A stretch of 64,000 bases of DNA from Leuctra nigra (taxonomy: Eukaryota; Arthropoda; Insecta; Plecoptera; Leuctridae), in assembly GCA_934045905.1 (NCBI GenBank), contig OW203765.1:25881151-25945150 (forward strand). Direction: 5' to 3'. Of this stretch, positions 39,213-51,300 are shown in pieces. The notes under the pieces were generated by a model. It had not been told where the DNA came from. It searched no databases and saw nothing but the letters and a program-made list of their open reading frames with translations. Every line of letters begins with the position of its first letter. The stretch's first letter is position 1. Both the position numbers and the translations under genes were made by a program.

Positions 39213-42200
39213 GTGAGTACTTTATTGATAGTTGACAGTGGTATTATGATAGAAGTGTGTTTTTAATTATGTTGGGGCATTGTTTTGGTTCGTTTGTGTA
39301 TTTTTATGATTTGTGGCGGGAAATCAAAGGCTCTTTTCAAAAGGACGCCGCTGTGATTGGCGCATATTTTAATAGAATTTGAATACATTATAAGTAAAAA
39401 GTAGTTTATTGTGGACTAATATAAAATTACATATAATTTCATTTCAATGCAAGGTATATTTAAAAATTGTTTGATTGAATTCCAAAAACGTCTAAAAACA
39501 CTGAAATGTCATAATAATAATAATTATAAAATTAAATCGATTCTGGGTGGCATTGGTGTCTAAAAAATCACAACAAATTGCAACAAAAGAAACTGCATGT
39601 TTATTTAAGGAGTCGGAGACAATACAGTTTCTGAATTAATATAGGTTTTACATTTTGTTATGTAATTAAATACACCACTTTTAGGAAAAAGAAGGAATCG
39701 TATAAAAAGGAAAGAATTTATTGCAAATGTTAAACTTGTTATAGTTTTCCTAGTTTAAAAATGTAGAACGTTTTTGTTTTAAATTTAGCTTCAGAACGTT
39801 CCAAATCCGAACGGTTTCAATCAAGTGAAGTTATTTGAAAAGGAATGCAGTCGATTGCTTTCCTTGTTATGCTGCTCTTTTTTTTGTGCGTGCTGGCGGC
39901 TATTTCTAGTGGTTCCTTTTCGGGGGGGTTGAAATGGGTTTTCTTTCTCCCGCCTCCACCCTCTTGTCGGCAACGAAATGCCTTCTTCCTTGAGACTGGG
40001 GGGTGCCGCGCCCGCCCGTCTTCAAGAGATGTTTAGACAACGGGGCCGATTTAGGGGACCATAGAGATGAGCGGGAGAGTAGTATTTTTAAAATGCCCCG
40101 CCCGAAACGAAATGGAAAGATTCGTTCGATGATTAGAATAGTCTGATAGATGAATTAGAGAAGCGGTGGGAACTTGATTTTGTTACTATCTTTCAATTAT
40201 CTTAATTAATTCACGAAAACCGATAGAAAATTACACAAATTATCAAGTAAATTGGAACATTTTGACGCTTCTGTCTATTTTTGTGTCATGGGCGTTCCTA
40301 AACATGTGTTAATAGGTCAACTTGGTTTATGTTGATCTGCTTTATGGATCATCAACCCATGAATCATCGAGCCGAAAAGATATACGAGAGAGAGGCAACT
40401 GAATATACACACAAAACGATCCATTTTACATCGGAATCTGAAAAAAATCCTTTCAATAAATTGGGCCTTTTGTAGCCCTGTGTTCCCTTCTCTCATTATC
40501 AGAATTTATTTCTATCTAGATTATTGTATTGCAAGCTTTTTACACTTTGAAACTATGTTTAATCATTATAAAAAATTAAGTTTTCTGCATGCTGGATTAA
40601 CTAAATATTGGATTAAATTGGCAGCACGCACACCCAATCAAATTGAATGTAATCCAAAAGTTTGGCACAATTTAACGTTGGTAATACCCGGACAAATTGC
40701 ACTTGAGAGTTGCAGAGTTCAACGACAAGACGACAATAATTGCCACCATTTCCGCTGTACATTGAAGTACAAGTACAGATGACGTAACTGTATGACATAA
40801 TGACTTTAGTATGATTCAATTATGATAATTCAACTTGAACATTCAAAATGATTCTTCTTTCTCTCGCTCTTCGGATCAGGCCACACCATCAACTCATGGC
40901 TATCATTAGGAATTAGATTTCCTAAACACGTCGTATCGAGTCAGGGCCATCTACAGCCCTGGGCAAGGTTTCTATATACCATCTTCTTAGTTGACCATAT
41001 TGAACGCATACCTGCCCACCCTACCATGTTCGAAGATCCGTAAAACAAAAGGAAGGATTCTTTTTTTTATGTTATGGAGAATATTAAATTAGCCAGCCGT
41101 TGAGGATTGCTTGTGGGTAGTTTAGTGTGACGATTCTATACTAGTTTTCGATCTTACTGGAGTGGAAAATGAACTTGGTGTAATTCAAGACAAGGTTTTT
41201 CTTGTTTGTACACCTGGTTGTCTTGTAACTGATTTTTAAAGAGTGAATCGTGTTATATTTTTATTGACGTGACTTGTACTTGAAATTGATATTTAAAATT
41301 ATGACATGATTTTAGGAATTTTGCCAAGCCCCTTATTGTTGTTGCATAACAAGGTTATGTTCCAAGTAAAGAAACAGTCCATAATGATTGTTATTCATTG
41401 CATAATATCAATAAAGTAGCGTGATCAAGTAATAAAGCATTATTTCACAGTCTCATTTACATATGGTGTTAAAAGATTTATTAGGGGTATATTTCGTAAT
41501 GGTTGATTTTGAAGGATCTTTGTAATGACGAATGTATGGAATCAAGGCTCACAATTTTAAGAAATTAAAACAAAGCAATAGTACTAACAATATGAAATAT
41601 TGAATTCATACTAGAATAATTTCTTGGTCTGTTTGTTAATTCTCAATAAATTGTATAATTTGAATATCTAATTTTGTTGATTATATCTGGAAGATTTTGC
41701 GTACAAATGATGGAGTATAAGTTCTGCTCTTTTCTCTCTGCCTTTCTGCCAACAAAAGCTCCTTGCAACTCAACAAAATGAACTCGAAAATGTCAATATT
41801 TGTGTATTTATCAAGGGCGTTGGTGTGTATGTCCCTGTCATGTAGCTGCCAACTGAAGTGGATCAATATTATATCGGATCATTGAACAAACCACATTACA
41901 AGTAGCGTTCAAATTCGCTTTCGTTGAGGTAATGACTGACAGCAGTAATAACAGGAAGAAAGACCGGAAAAATGCTTTGGTCTTTTAGTTTTATCAAATA
42001 ATACAATCGTCCCTCTACTTCCAGTTCCCATGGGAAGGTTTTTACAATAGGTGATTACTAATAAGCCATTGTTGAATCTAGGAAAAAATTCCTTGATGGA
42101 GTATTCGACGTTTTAGGTTGCAATTAAGGCTGGATTACACTAATCGAAGAGGCTGAATTAATTTGAAATTACTGTGAAATACTTCCCATATTAATTTAGA

Positions 42201-42256
42201 AAATTAAATAATCTACAAGGTTTTTGTATGTTTTCCTTTCAAAATTATATACCTAA
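39213..42256. other. Non-coding, no gene seen
   Basis: AT-rich sequence. ORFs of about 60-100 residues (for example at 40480) have no recognisable domain, and I treat them as chance. It could be part of a long intron if the 39.2-kb donor is real. Confidence 0.45.
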
Positions 42257-42348
42257 GGTCGGTGACAGGCAAAGATGAACCCTGTTTAGCATTGCCAGGT
42301 ATAGGGCGGCCCATGCTAGCGCGGGTTCATCTTTGCCTGTCACCGACC
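42257..42348. repeat. Perfect 26-bp inverted repeat hairpin
   Basis: The arms 42257-42282 and 42323-42348 (starting ggtcggtgacaggcaaagat) are exactly complementary across a 40-nt loop. Inside the loop tagcat and atgcta can pair again. The loop core tgccaggtatagg followed by cggcccatgct is also found at 22482-22506 (one base different), in otherwise unrelated sequence. Confidence 0.9.
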
Positions 42349-42349
42349 A

Positions 42350-42572
42350 TAGGTACACTCCCCCAAATAATAAACGGTACTCGAAAGAAAATGAATTGAC
42401 TGATTAATGTTTGATGGCATCATCTCATGAAGTCAGTGCTAACGCATTATCTAACTCTTTTAGGTGAGCTCTGATTTCATTGATAACAACAAGGATTGAT
42501 TGCCAAGGAACCGGCCCAGCAGCCAATACGTTTTGTACCAAGTACCGTTTATTATTTGGGGGAGTGTACCTA
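42350..42572. mobile_element. MITE with 31-bp TIRs
   Basis: The ends 42350-42380 and 42542-42572 are inverted copies starting taggtacactcccccaaata. The outermost TA may be the target duplication, as in the Tc1/mariner group. The 160-bp interior has no coding capacity of its own. It lies one base from the 26-bp hairpin at 42257-42348. Confidence 0.85.
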
Positions 42573-45000
42573 CTTTCACATTCTTATGTTTTTGTGAAGC
42601 TTGAGTTTGGTGTTATGGTATTGTATGATATGATTTTCTTTGAATACTTAATCTGCAATATCCTTTTCTTGTACTTTTCGCAATACAGGTCAAACGAATA
42701 CTTCCAATATTTTCACAAAATATTTTCAATCACTTTTCAGTTGTACAAAATATTGATTTCGAGCACGATCGGTCACTTGGTTTCACCATAAATTTATAGT
42801 TTATACTCCTCTTTACATTGTTCATCGGACAGAAAAGCTGTGGTCAGTAAATTTCAAACTGGGATTTGATTCCTGCATTTTGGAAGCTCGACGTTCACTC
42901 AACATTTTCCTAGTACTTTAAATAATTAAATCAGGTTACATCATTTATAACTCCGCTTTTAGGGATATTAACCATAAACAACATTCCCATGATAGTTGTA
43001 AAAATTAACCAAGTTGCTTGGCCTAGAATTTAATTCAATTAATGTTCATAACGCACGCTGTTTTTACGGCAAGTGTTCCGGATTGATGCCACGCCATTAC
43101 GTAAGAGGGCGTTGTGGGTAGAAACTAAGAGTTCGTGGCAATGGAACTACAAGGCTATTCAATTCACTCGCCGGAAGATGAGACTTGAGATGAACACAAT
43201 TGGACCGAATCATGAACGTACAGAGAACAAGTGCAAGATTGACGAGAAGGAATGTGGACAGAGAGATTAAAGAAATTAGCGAGACTTCTACTTGTGTGGC
43301 TCCCAGGAATTTTGTTTAAAAGTTAAAATTCTAACAATTATGCTCTTTCTGGAAAACCTTTATGACATGTTACTAATTGAAAAGTATTTCAGTATTTCAG
43401 TACGTGCAAATATTTTAAGAATTTGCATAATATTGCGATACTCGGGAATTTTCCAATGATGCCAGAGTTACTAACAATGCAAAATAACGTCTTGCTCAAA
43501 GAATGATTGTAAAATTGTACAAAAGAATTGTGATTTGGAATGAAATGACACAAGAAATAAGGAATCTACTTACAGAAGGATCCACAAATTTTTCCGATTC
43601 AGGCTTAGCACTTGATCCTTCAAATGTACGTTTGACATCTAGCCGCATCTAACAACTGTGCTGAGGTGATAGAGCTGGCACCCCCCAGCAATGGAACACA
43701 TTTATGTAGATTATATCGCCTCTTTTCTCGCGTTACAAACACTCCTTGAGTGGCTCCAGGCATTTCGTTTAAATTAAACAATATTGCTCCTTCTGTCGAA
43801 CCGTTACGAAACAGTTACAAATTTAAACATTTTGAATAATTGACTTTCGTCATTTTTCTGGGTTTTCCAATGATGCCAGATTTGATGACAGAAAGTGAGA
43901 AAACGTTTACTGAAATATTCTGGCTTGGAGTAAAATTTAAAATGGAAGAAGTTATATTTTTGTGGTTTGTCTCATGCAAATTCTTCAACTTGTATTGTGC
44001 AACATTTATATTTATTCACCGTTTCATATTTTCTTACATTTATTTCTCAATAATTATGCAAAGATGTTTAAAACAACCGCGTAAACAACGTAATTTAAAT
44101 GTCTTTAATATAAAAAAGAGGCAACAAAACGTGATTCTTATATTCTTCATTAGGTTTGGTTTTACTCTAGTTCGAATGGCCGTGAGTTCGAATCACGATT
44201 ACCACGAAATAATAAAACGCAGGGCAAATGTCCAACAGATTTTCTTCGTCAACAGAAATTGAGTTGCCTTTTGGGCGTTACCCCATTATTTCCATGCGCA
44301 TAGCTAATAATGTACATGCCGGCTGTATTACACTAGCATGAAACTAAATAGTTCCAGATTGTCATTGTTGTCCTGACAATTATTACACAAAATTTGTGTA
44401 AAATATCAACATTTCAGTAGTGTTACCTATATACAATTATTGATATTTACGTTCTGAGACTCCCAGATTGTAAACAATATAACTAACTATTTATTATTGA
44501 TTGCTATTGATTTCTATATCTTGATGTAAGCCACCGTGTAGTAATTTTTTGAGTACCTAGGTCTAGGTGTAGAACATTTTTAAAATCTATTTTCTCTCAT
44601 GTTTGTTGTAACAAATATCATAAATTGACAATGAAATTGAAAATTGACCTCCACAACATTTTTATTACAGTTTAAATATATTTTGCTGGGTTACACAGTT
44701 ATTTTTTTCTAGCATATTTTCAGATCTTAAAAGTAGGGGGGGAGGGGGAATAATTTCAATTCAGATTAAATATTAGATAATTCCTGTTGTAATCTGTTAA
44801 GTCATCTGCTAATTTTTGTTCCACAAGTAAAATTGAAGAAAATCAAAATTATCAATTTTAATTTTTGTTCCTTTTTTGGAGTCATGAAACATTGGTACCT
44901 AATGAACTTCATCATGGTATGTATACAGATGTTTTGTAAGAAACTGCTTATGTACTTGATTATCATTCTGACGAAATAAAATCCAATAAATCAGATAGGC
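42573..45000. other. Non-coding, no gene seen
   Basis: AT-rich sequence. A T-arm-like stretch (gtgagttcgaatcacg) at about 44180 could be a tRNA-derived fragment, but no cloverleaf is present. The ORFs at 43073 and 43840 show no known domain. Confidence 0.45.
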
Positions 45001-45059
45001 TCCCGATCTGGTATGTAAATCCTCCAGTCTAATCCAGCCTCATTCTCCAGTAATAATCC

Positions 45060-45290
45060 ATGACGTAACCATCTCGTCAGCCAACTCCGCGAGCCTAATA
45101 GAGAACACACACATACCGGTGTCGGGGCGTCATCGTTATTACATGCGATCACGCTAGCCTCGCCATCATGACGTCACAGCTCACAACAATCATGTGATGA
45201 CGTCACTCTAGGTGACGCGACTGCGCTCTGGGGGCGACCACGTCATGTGGAGGTGGAAGATGGTGGTGAGAGGACGCCTTTAATGTTTTT
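45060..45290 (+). promoter_or_regulatory. CRE-rich region upstream of the first coding exon
   Basis: Two perfect TGACGTCA palindromes lie at 45169-45176 and 45198-45205, 29 bp apart, with a half-site (atgacgtaacc) at about 45060. The region is clearly more GC-rich than its surroundings and ends about 30-110 bp before the start codon at 45318. It is a plausible proximal promoter bound by CREB/ATF-type factors. It competes with the reading that tttgcag at 45306 is a splice acceptor. Confidence 0.45.
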
Positions 45291-45317
45291 TTTGTTTGGT
45301 TTGCAGAATAATCCAAG

Positions 45318-48300
45318 ATGGCCGTGTCCGTGTCGAAAACGTCGATCCTGAAGGTCTTGGAATTGGTGAGTTGGTTTTTAGGATTTTTGATTTTGTAAAT
45401 TTGGACGAACGTTTTGTAAGTAATTCAAAATTGTATGTTTCAAATTTGTAAATTATCAGTATTTTTTTATATTTAATGTCTCAGATGGGAATATGTGACT
45501 GAATTTAATTCATTTCATTCAGTTAAATTTTTGTAATCTTTTGTTCTATGCAAGTAAAAAAACAAGAACAAATGTGCGGTTCTTTTGCAAACTACAACAG
45601 CCTCTGTTCAATCATTGAAGTGAATTCATGAAAACAATAAATGTTCAAATGTGTAAGTAAAACATAACAAGAAAATCTATTACATTTTGTATTTTATAAA
45701 ATGCAAACATTTGTTTGAATTTTATTAGGGAAGTTTCGTGAAATTTTATTGCAGTAAATTTGTAAGTATCATCATAAGTTATGATGAACACACATAACCC
45801 TCGAGATATGTAAAATTTTCATTCATAAAAATCAATTTGAAATGGCACGAAATATTTTTGCGGAAAAAATGGCGTGTTACTAAAATCGGGAATGTGATGT
45901 AATTTTCAAGTCCACAACAATGTGTTACCATGGTGACACACCTTGTTACCACGGTAATTGAAGGAATGTGATGTCATGTCAATTTATTCTGTTTTAAATT
46001 TATAAGAAATGTATCAAACTTTGTAACTGAATTTCTCGAAAACTATTCGTCGCACAAAAAAATAATACTATATCTGTGTTCAGCAACATCTCAACTATAA
46101 TAAAATAACTATTATTCTGAAATCTAGTGGAGCGGTCGCTCCACGCCAGCCAAGTCGTACGGCGCGCGCACACTCTCATATAAAGGCTGGAGCAAACCCA
46201 CTTTTACTGTAAGCATCAAAGTGGCATTTTCGGCCTACTGGATCTTAAAATTGAGAAATCTCACATTGTTGCGAAATATCTTAATTTCGAGCTATGGCCC
46301 ACCCTACAACATATACCAAATTTGGGAACAATAGTTTACGCCCTTTGCGCGCTAGAGGGCCGTGAAAACAGTGTTTTAGGGCGGTTTTCATAATAATAAT
46401 CTTAGTAGTAGTAGTAGTAGTAGGCTGGAGCTAAAATCCGGTAAACAGGCCACAGCCTAAACGGCTGAACCGATTGATCTCACATTTTTACCACGTGTGC
46501 ACTTTTGGCGTCTGATTTAACCTTGTCCCCATGAATTTTTTGTGCCGCCATTTTGAAACCGGAAGTGACGTCATATCTCGTCAACGGTTGGACCGATCGG
46601 AACGAAATTTGCGCCAATCGTTTCAGACGGTCATCTATATGGATTATCAATATCAAAAGACTGAACATTATTTTAAATAAACCGGAAATGACGTCATGAA
46701 ATTTGAAATACATCGATTTGCATTTCAGCAACAACTGTTGATCCGATTGTCTTGATATTTATGTAACGTTTGTACTTTTGATATTTCATTTGACTTGTTA
46801 TAAAACCAACTGGAAGCCGCCATTTTGAAACCGGAAGTGACATCATGTCTCAAAAACGGCTAAACAGATTAGAACAAAACCAGCGCTAAACGATTTAGAC
46901 GGTCAACTTTATGTAATCAGTAATATTTGATGATTCAAATATCGAAACCGGAAATGACGTCACACATTTTATGACCTATACCGGAAATGACGTCATAAAT
47001 ATGCTAAATGACGCTAAATTCACCACTTTATACTTTAAAACAGATATAAGTAAACGTACTTTGTAAATAATTATAAATTCAAGGTTGCAGTGTTCTCGGC
47101 GGCCATTTTTAAAACCGGAAGTGACGTCATATATCGTAAACGGTTGTACCGATTGCAACCTAAGTTTGGAAATGTGTTGGACTAATAATTATGAATTCAA
47201 GACGACATTATTTTCGGCCGCCATTGTTAAAACCGGAAGTGACGTCAAATATCGAAAATGGCTGTACCGATTGCAATCAAATTTTGGAAATGTGTTGTAC
47301 TAATAATTATGAATTCAAGACGACATTATTTTCGGCCGCCATTGTTAAAACCGGAAGTGACGTCATATATCGAAAATGGCTGTACCGATTGCAACCAAAT
47401 TTTGGAAATGTGTTGTACTAATAATTATGAATTCAAGACGACATTATTTTCGGCCGCCATTGTTAAAACCGGAAGTGACGTCATATATCAAAAACGGCTG
47501 TACCGATTGCAACCAAATTTTGGAAATGTGTAGGAGTAATAATTATGAATTCAAGACGACATTATTTTCGGCCGCCATTGCTAAAACCGGAAGTGACGTC
47601 ATATATCGAAAACGGCTGGACCGATTGTAACGAAACTTAAAGCTATTCTTCTTGGATAATTATTTTAATCTTATATACCAAACGCAACTTTTCTAAGTAT
47701 CCAAATCGGCATAGGCGTATTTTTTTAAAGAAATAAGTTCTTGCACGGACACAAGCTGTGCTACAAGCTGTATGAATAAACTAACAAAAGAAGTGATATC
47801 CCAGAAAAAAACACTCCGTGTAAAAAAGGCAGCCAAGTCTCTTTACTTTAAAAAAATTCAACACCGAAAAGGAGTGATATCAAAAAAGGAGCCAAGTCAA
47901 TGACATTTCCAAATATTTAATCGTATCTTTGAAATAAAAGTATAAACACCGAGAAATACTTTACAAAAGGACTTGGCGCATCGTTTTTTTAAAGACATTT
48001 TTCTATTCATAAGCATGTGCCATTTATATACAACCGTCATTTTGAATGTTTAGAATAATAGGGAAACATCTTTCAATTAGGTACATATTATACATACCTT
48101 CTGTAAAATATTTTCTATATGAATATATACGCTATGAAACTTGTTGTCTATGCTTTCTATAAATATACACAATAGTAATCTTCGTAATATTGTTTCGTGG
48201 TGAATATAATTAAGTCTCATGCGTTATACCTTCTCATCATGTAACAATTTCTATTAATACACATTTTATAAAAATACATTTCACAAAGAAGACAGTCATA

Positions 48301-51300
48301 TTGAATTTCTATTAAAAAATTTAACTTTATACACTTGACACTTCAAAAATATATAATTGTGTTCCATTAGTTAGTAATTATTTGACAACGTTTCATGATT
48401 TCCTTCAGTCAAGATCAAATTATGAAAAGATACCAGTCTAATATCGCCATATTAACAGTACTGCAAGAATATGTATGAGCCCACTTCCAATTGATATGAA
48501 GGGATGTGTGTTGTGAAAAATATCCGACCGAACCGGGGCACGAACTTGGGACCTCTCACTTGCCGGGCGAGAGCTCTACCAACTGAGCTACCCGATCGGA
48601 CGGGCGGACATTAGACACAACACACTGATGAGGATCCTGACTCCTGACTCCATGGAAGTTTTCCAAAGAAACCTACATTCTCACCACTTCCAATTGTTAT
48701 GTAATTCTTTCACCCTTATATTACTTATATATTACAGCATAAAATCATGCTTCTATCGCCATTGACAAAACTATAAAATAGTCATTACTAAAAGTAGCTT
48801 GATTCATAGATTCTGGCTCTAATAGAAAGAGGAAAATGTACCTACTTGTAAATTTCTTTCCACTTTTAGGATAGAATGATGTCTTTAAAAAAACGATGCG
48901 CCAAGTCCTTTTGTAAAGTATTTCTCGGTGTTTATACTTTTATTTCAAAGATACGATTAAATATTTGGAAATGTCATTGACTTGGCTCCTTTTTTGATAT
49001 CACTCCTTTTCGGTGTTGAATTTTTTTAAAGTAAAGAGACTTGGCTGCCTTTTTTACACGGAGTGTTTTTTTCTGGGATCTAAGTTACAGGAAACTTCCC
49101 TATTAGATTTAGTAAAACAGGTTTTACAAACATCACGGAAAATTTTCCATTTCTGAAAGAATGTAGAATATTTTTGTAAGAGCTTGAAGCATCAGGTGAC
49201 ATCGGGTGGTTGTTTGTCACTGTTCGATGAACCTGTTGGCCACATGTTTCCTGCCCTGACCGTTGCTTCCTGTTGCAAATGCACCCGGAGTCACTCACAC
49301 AGTCACGGCAGCTACTTCCTGTCCACCCACAGTAGTAACATCTTGCCGGGTGGGGGGGGAGGAGGGGGGGGGGAGACGGTGCTGAAATGGTCATGTGAGA
49401 AGGAGCTGTCTAAGAAAACACGAACTTTTCAACAAAAGTGGGACGGGGAGGTGGGAGCTGCCCTAATATCAGGGTGGTCTCCAGACTTTTTATAGTTATA
49501 AAATCGAATAAGTGTGAGAATTTTCAAAACCTGTAAAATAATTGTGAATATTTAATTATTTTGCTGAACAGTACAAATTATAATGCTAAAGTCTTGGCTG
49601 ATAACGTGATGTCACATTTTTTATAAAGAAATTGAGAGAAAATGTTTTAAGTTCTTTATAAATAAAACACTGGATTTAATTGAAGACTGACCCCCCCCCC
49701 CCCTTCCACCCACCCCTTCACTGGCTGAACTGCGAACAGTGCATTATATTGATGTGGGATGTTCACCTTACAGCCTCTTCTCTTTACATTGCATATTTAA
49801 ATGCATCTCGTTGCATTGCTGACTCCTACTTTTAAGGTCCAATATTGCATGTGACGTAACTATTCGAGAGTAACTGAAAATGGACCGAGAGGAAACAGCT
49901 GGATGTAACTGGATTTAATGTGACCAGTGAATGTTTCAAATGTGTGTAAGGAGAAAGGAGAACACTAAAACTAAAAATACCCTCGTCTCCAACACAGTAT
50001 TACACCCCTCCTCCCTCCCCCCTTCCTGCCACATCACATCACAAATTGACAGCTGTTTCTGACATCATAAAAATAAGTCTGAATTAATGAAAAATACCGA
50101 AAACGTTGAAGCAAAGTATTTTTTGTGCAGTTTCGAAATAAAAATGAATAACTGCAAAATATTATTTATTTTACTTACTTTTTGAGTCATTTTAATTTTT
50201 TTTTAGGCACTATAATGACAAACAAGTAGAAATGAGATTCTAGTTCTTATCTACTACAGCTATAATATGTCTTCCACTGGCCGCACTGGTTCTGCACTCA
50301 GTTTGAAATTTCCATTGAGTTTTGTATGGTGACATCATTTCAGTGCAGCCCTAGTGCAGCCATTGGAAAGCACCATTATTCTTGAGAAGAAGTCACCTCC
50401 GTGATTGTGTCAAGGTTTGACAGGTTGCGTTGTGTTTGCGTTTGGTGTTTGACAGGTTGCAATGCGCACAGTGTCTGACAGGTTGCGTTGCGTACAGTGT
50501 CTGACAGGTTGCGCTGCATTGCATACAGTGTCTGACAGGTTGTGTTGCGTTGCGTATGGTGTCTGACAGGTTGCGTTGTGTTTGAGTACTTGGTGTTTGA
50601 CAGGTTGCGTTGTGTTTCAGATCCTGACGTGCGTGTGCATCGGGCTGCAGCTGCACAGCTTCGCACACTCCGACAACCACGAGGTACTCGTCACTTGCGG
50701 CACCTTCGGCGGATACCTCGTCATCCTCATCGGAGTCCTCGCCGGCTCCTGCACCGGACAGCCCATCAACAAGAGGATTGTAAGTTCACTCCTCCTTCCA
50801 GCCAGAGCTGACTGGTGACGGATATTTTACCCATTATATGAACATTTTCACTCATTTCAGTTTTACGGGATTTGAATATCTCGGTATTGTCAGCTAAGTC
50901 TGCAGGACTGGACAAAATAATCAGTAGTTTAAATCATATTCAGTTTACGCTTGAGAATTGGAAGTTTTTAGTTTTTAAAATGTTTAAAATTACACACCCA
51001 ATCCTCTCACAAATAGAAATCTTGCCCGAAGATAGTTTGTGTGTTATAGCTTGTAAGTGGTTATTAACTAATTATTAACTAATTACAGAGAGTAAAATTA
51101 AATTCTTTAGCTTATCTAAAGGCCCTAGAGTCAAAATATTGCATACAAAAGTTTATTTCTACTATAAATGCAGTTTGTTTTGGGTTTCAACCTCTTTATC
51201 CACATTTTTGCATTACCACTCATATTTTCAAAACACATATTTGCATAATAAAATTGAGGCTGAGGCTGAAATTTGAACATCAATTTGTTATGTTATCTTA

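Larger units (their letters stand above)
46124..49079 (-). mobile_element. Composite foldback-hairpin element, antisense copy (2.96 kb) in intron 1
   Basis: On the minus strand this has the same order as 34049-35377: foldback (arms 47798-47998 and 48879-49079, 201 bp each), the junction ggatatcac, tandem repeats with cacttccggtt, a TAC/GTA microsatellite in place of GAA, the conserved block, and the 18-bp hairpin (46127-46144) with ctag. The foldback spacer is 880 bp here and holds a tRNA-derived SINE. It is inserted in intron 1 of the membrane-protein gene. Confidence 0.7.

Noticed and set aside
43073..43270. 65-residue ORF with basic composition, considered as an exon or retrotransposon fragment
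   Set aside because: No recognisable motif, no splice context and no related copy in the window.
47085..47630. Chain of 70-90-residue ORFs with repeated VKTGSDV and RKWLYRL phrases
   Set aside because: They are translations of the 118-bp non-coding repeat, overlapping in several frames.
48520..48600. A tRNA gene on the minus strand
   Set aside because: A and B boxes are present, but the T-arm is imperfect, there is no terminator, and a truncated relative exists at 38590, so it is a SINE.
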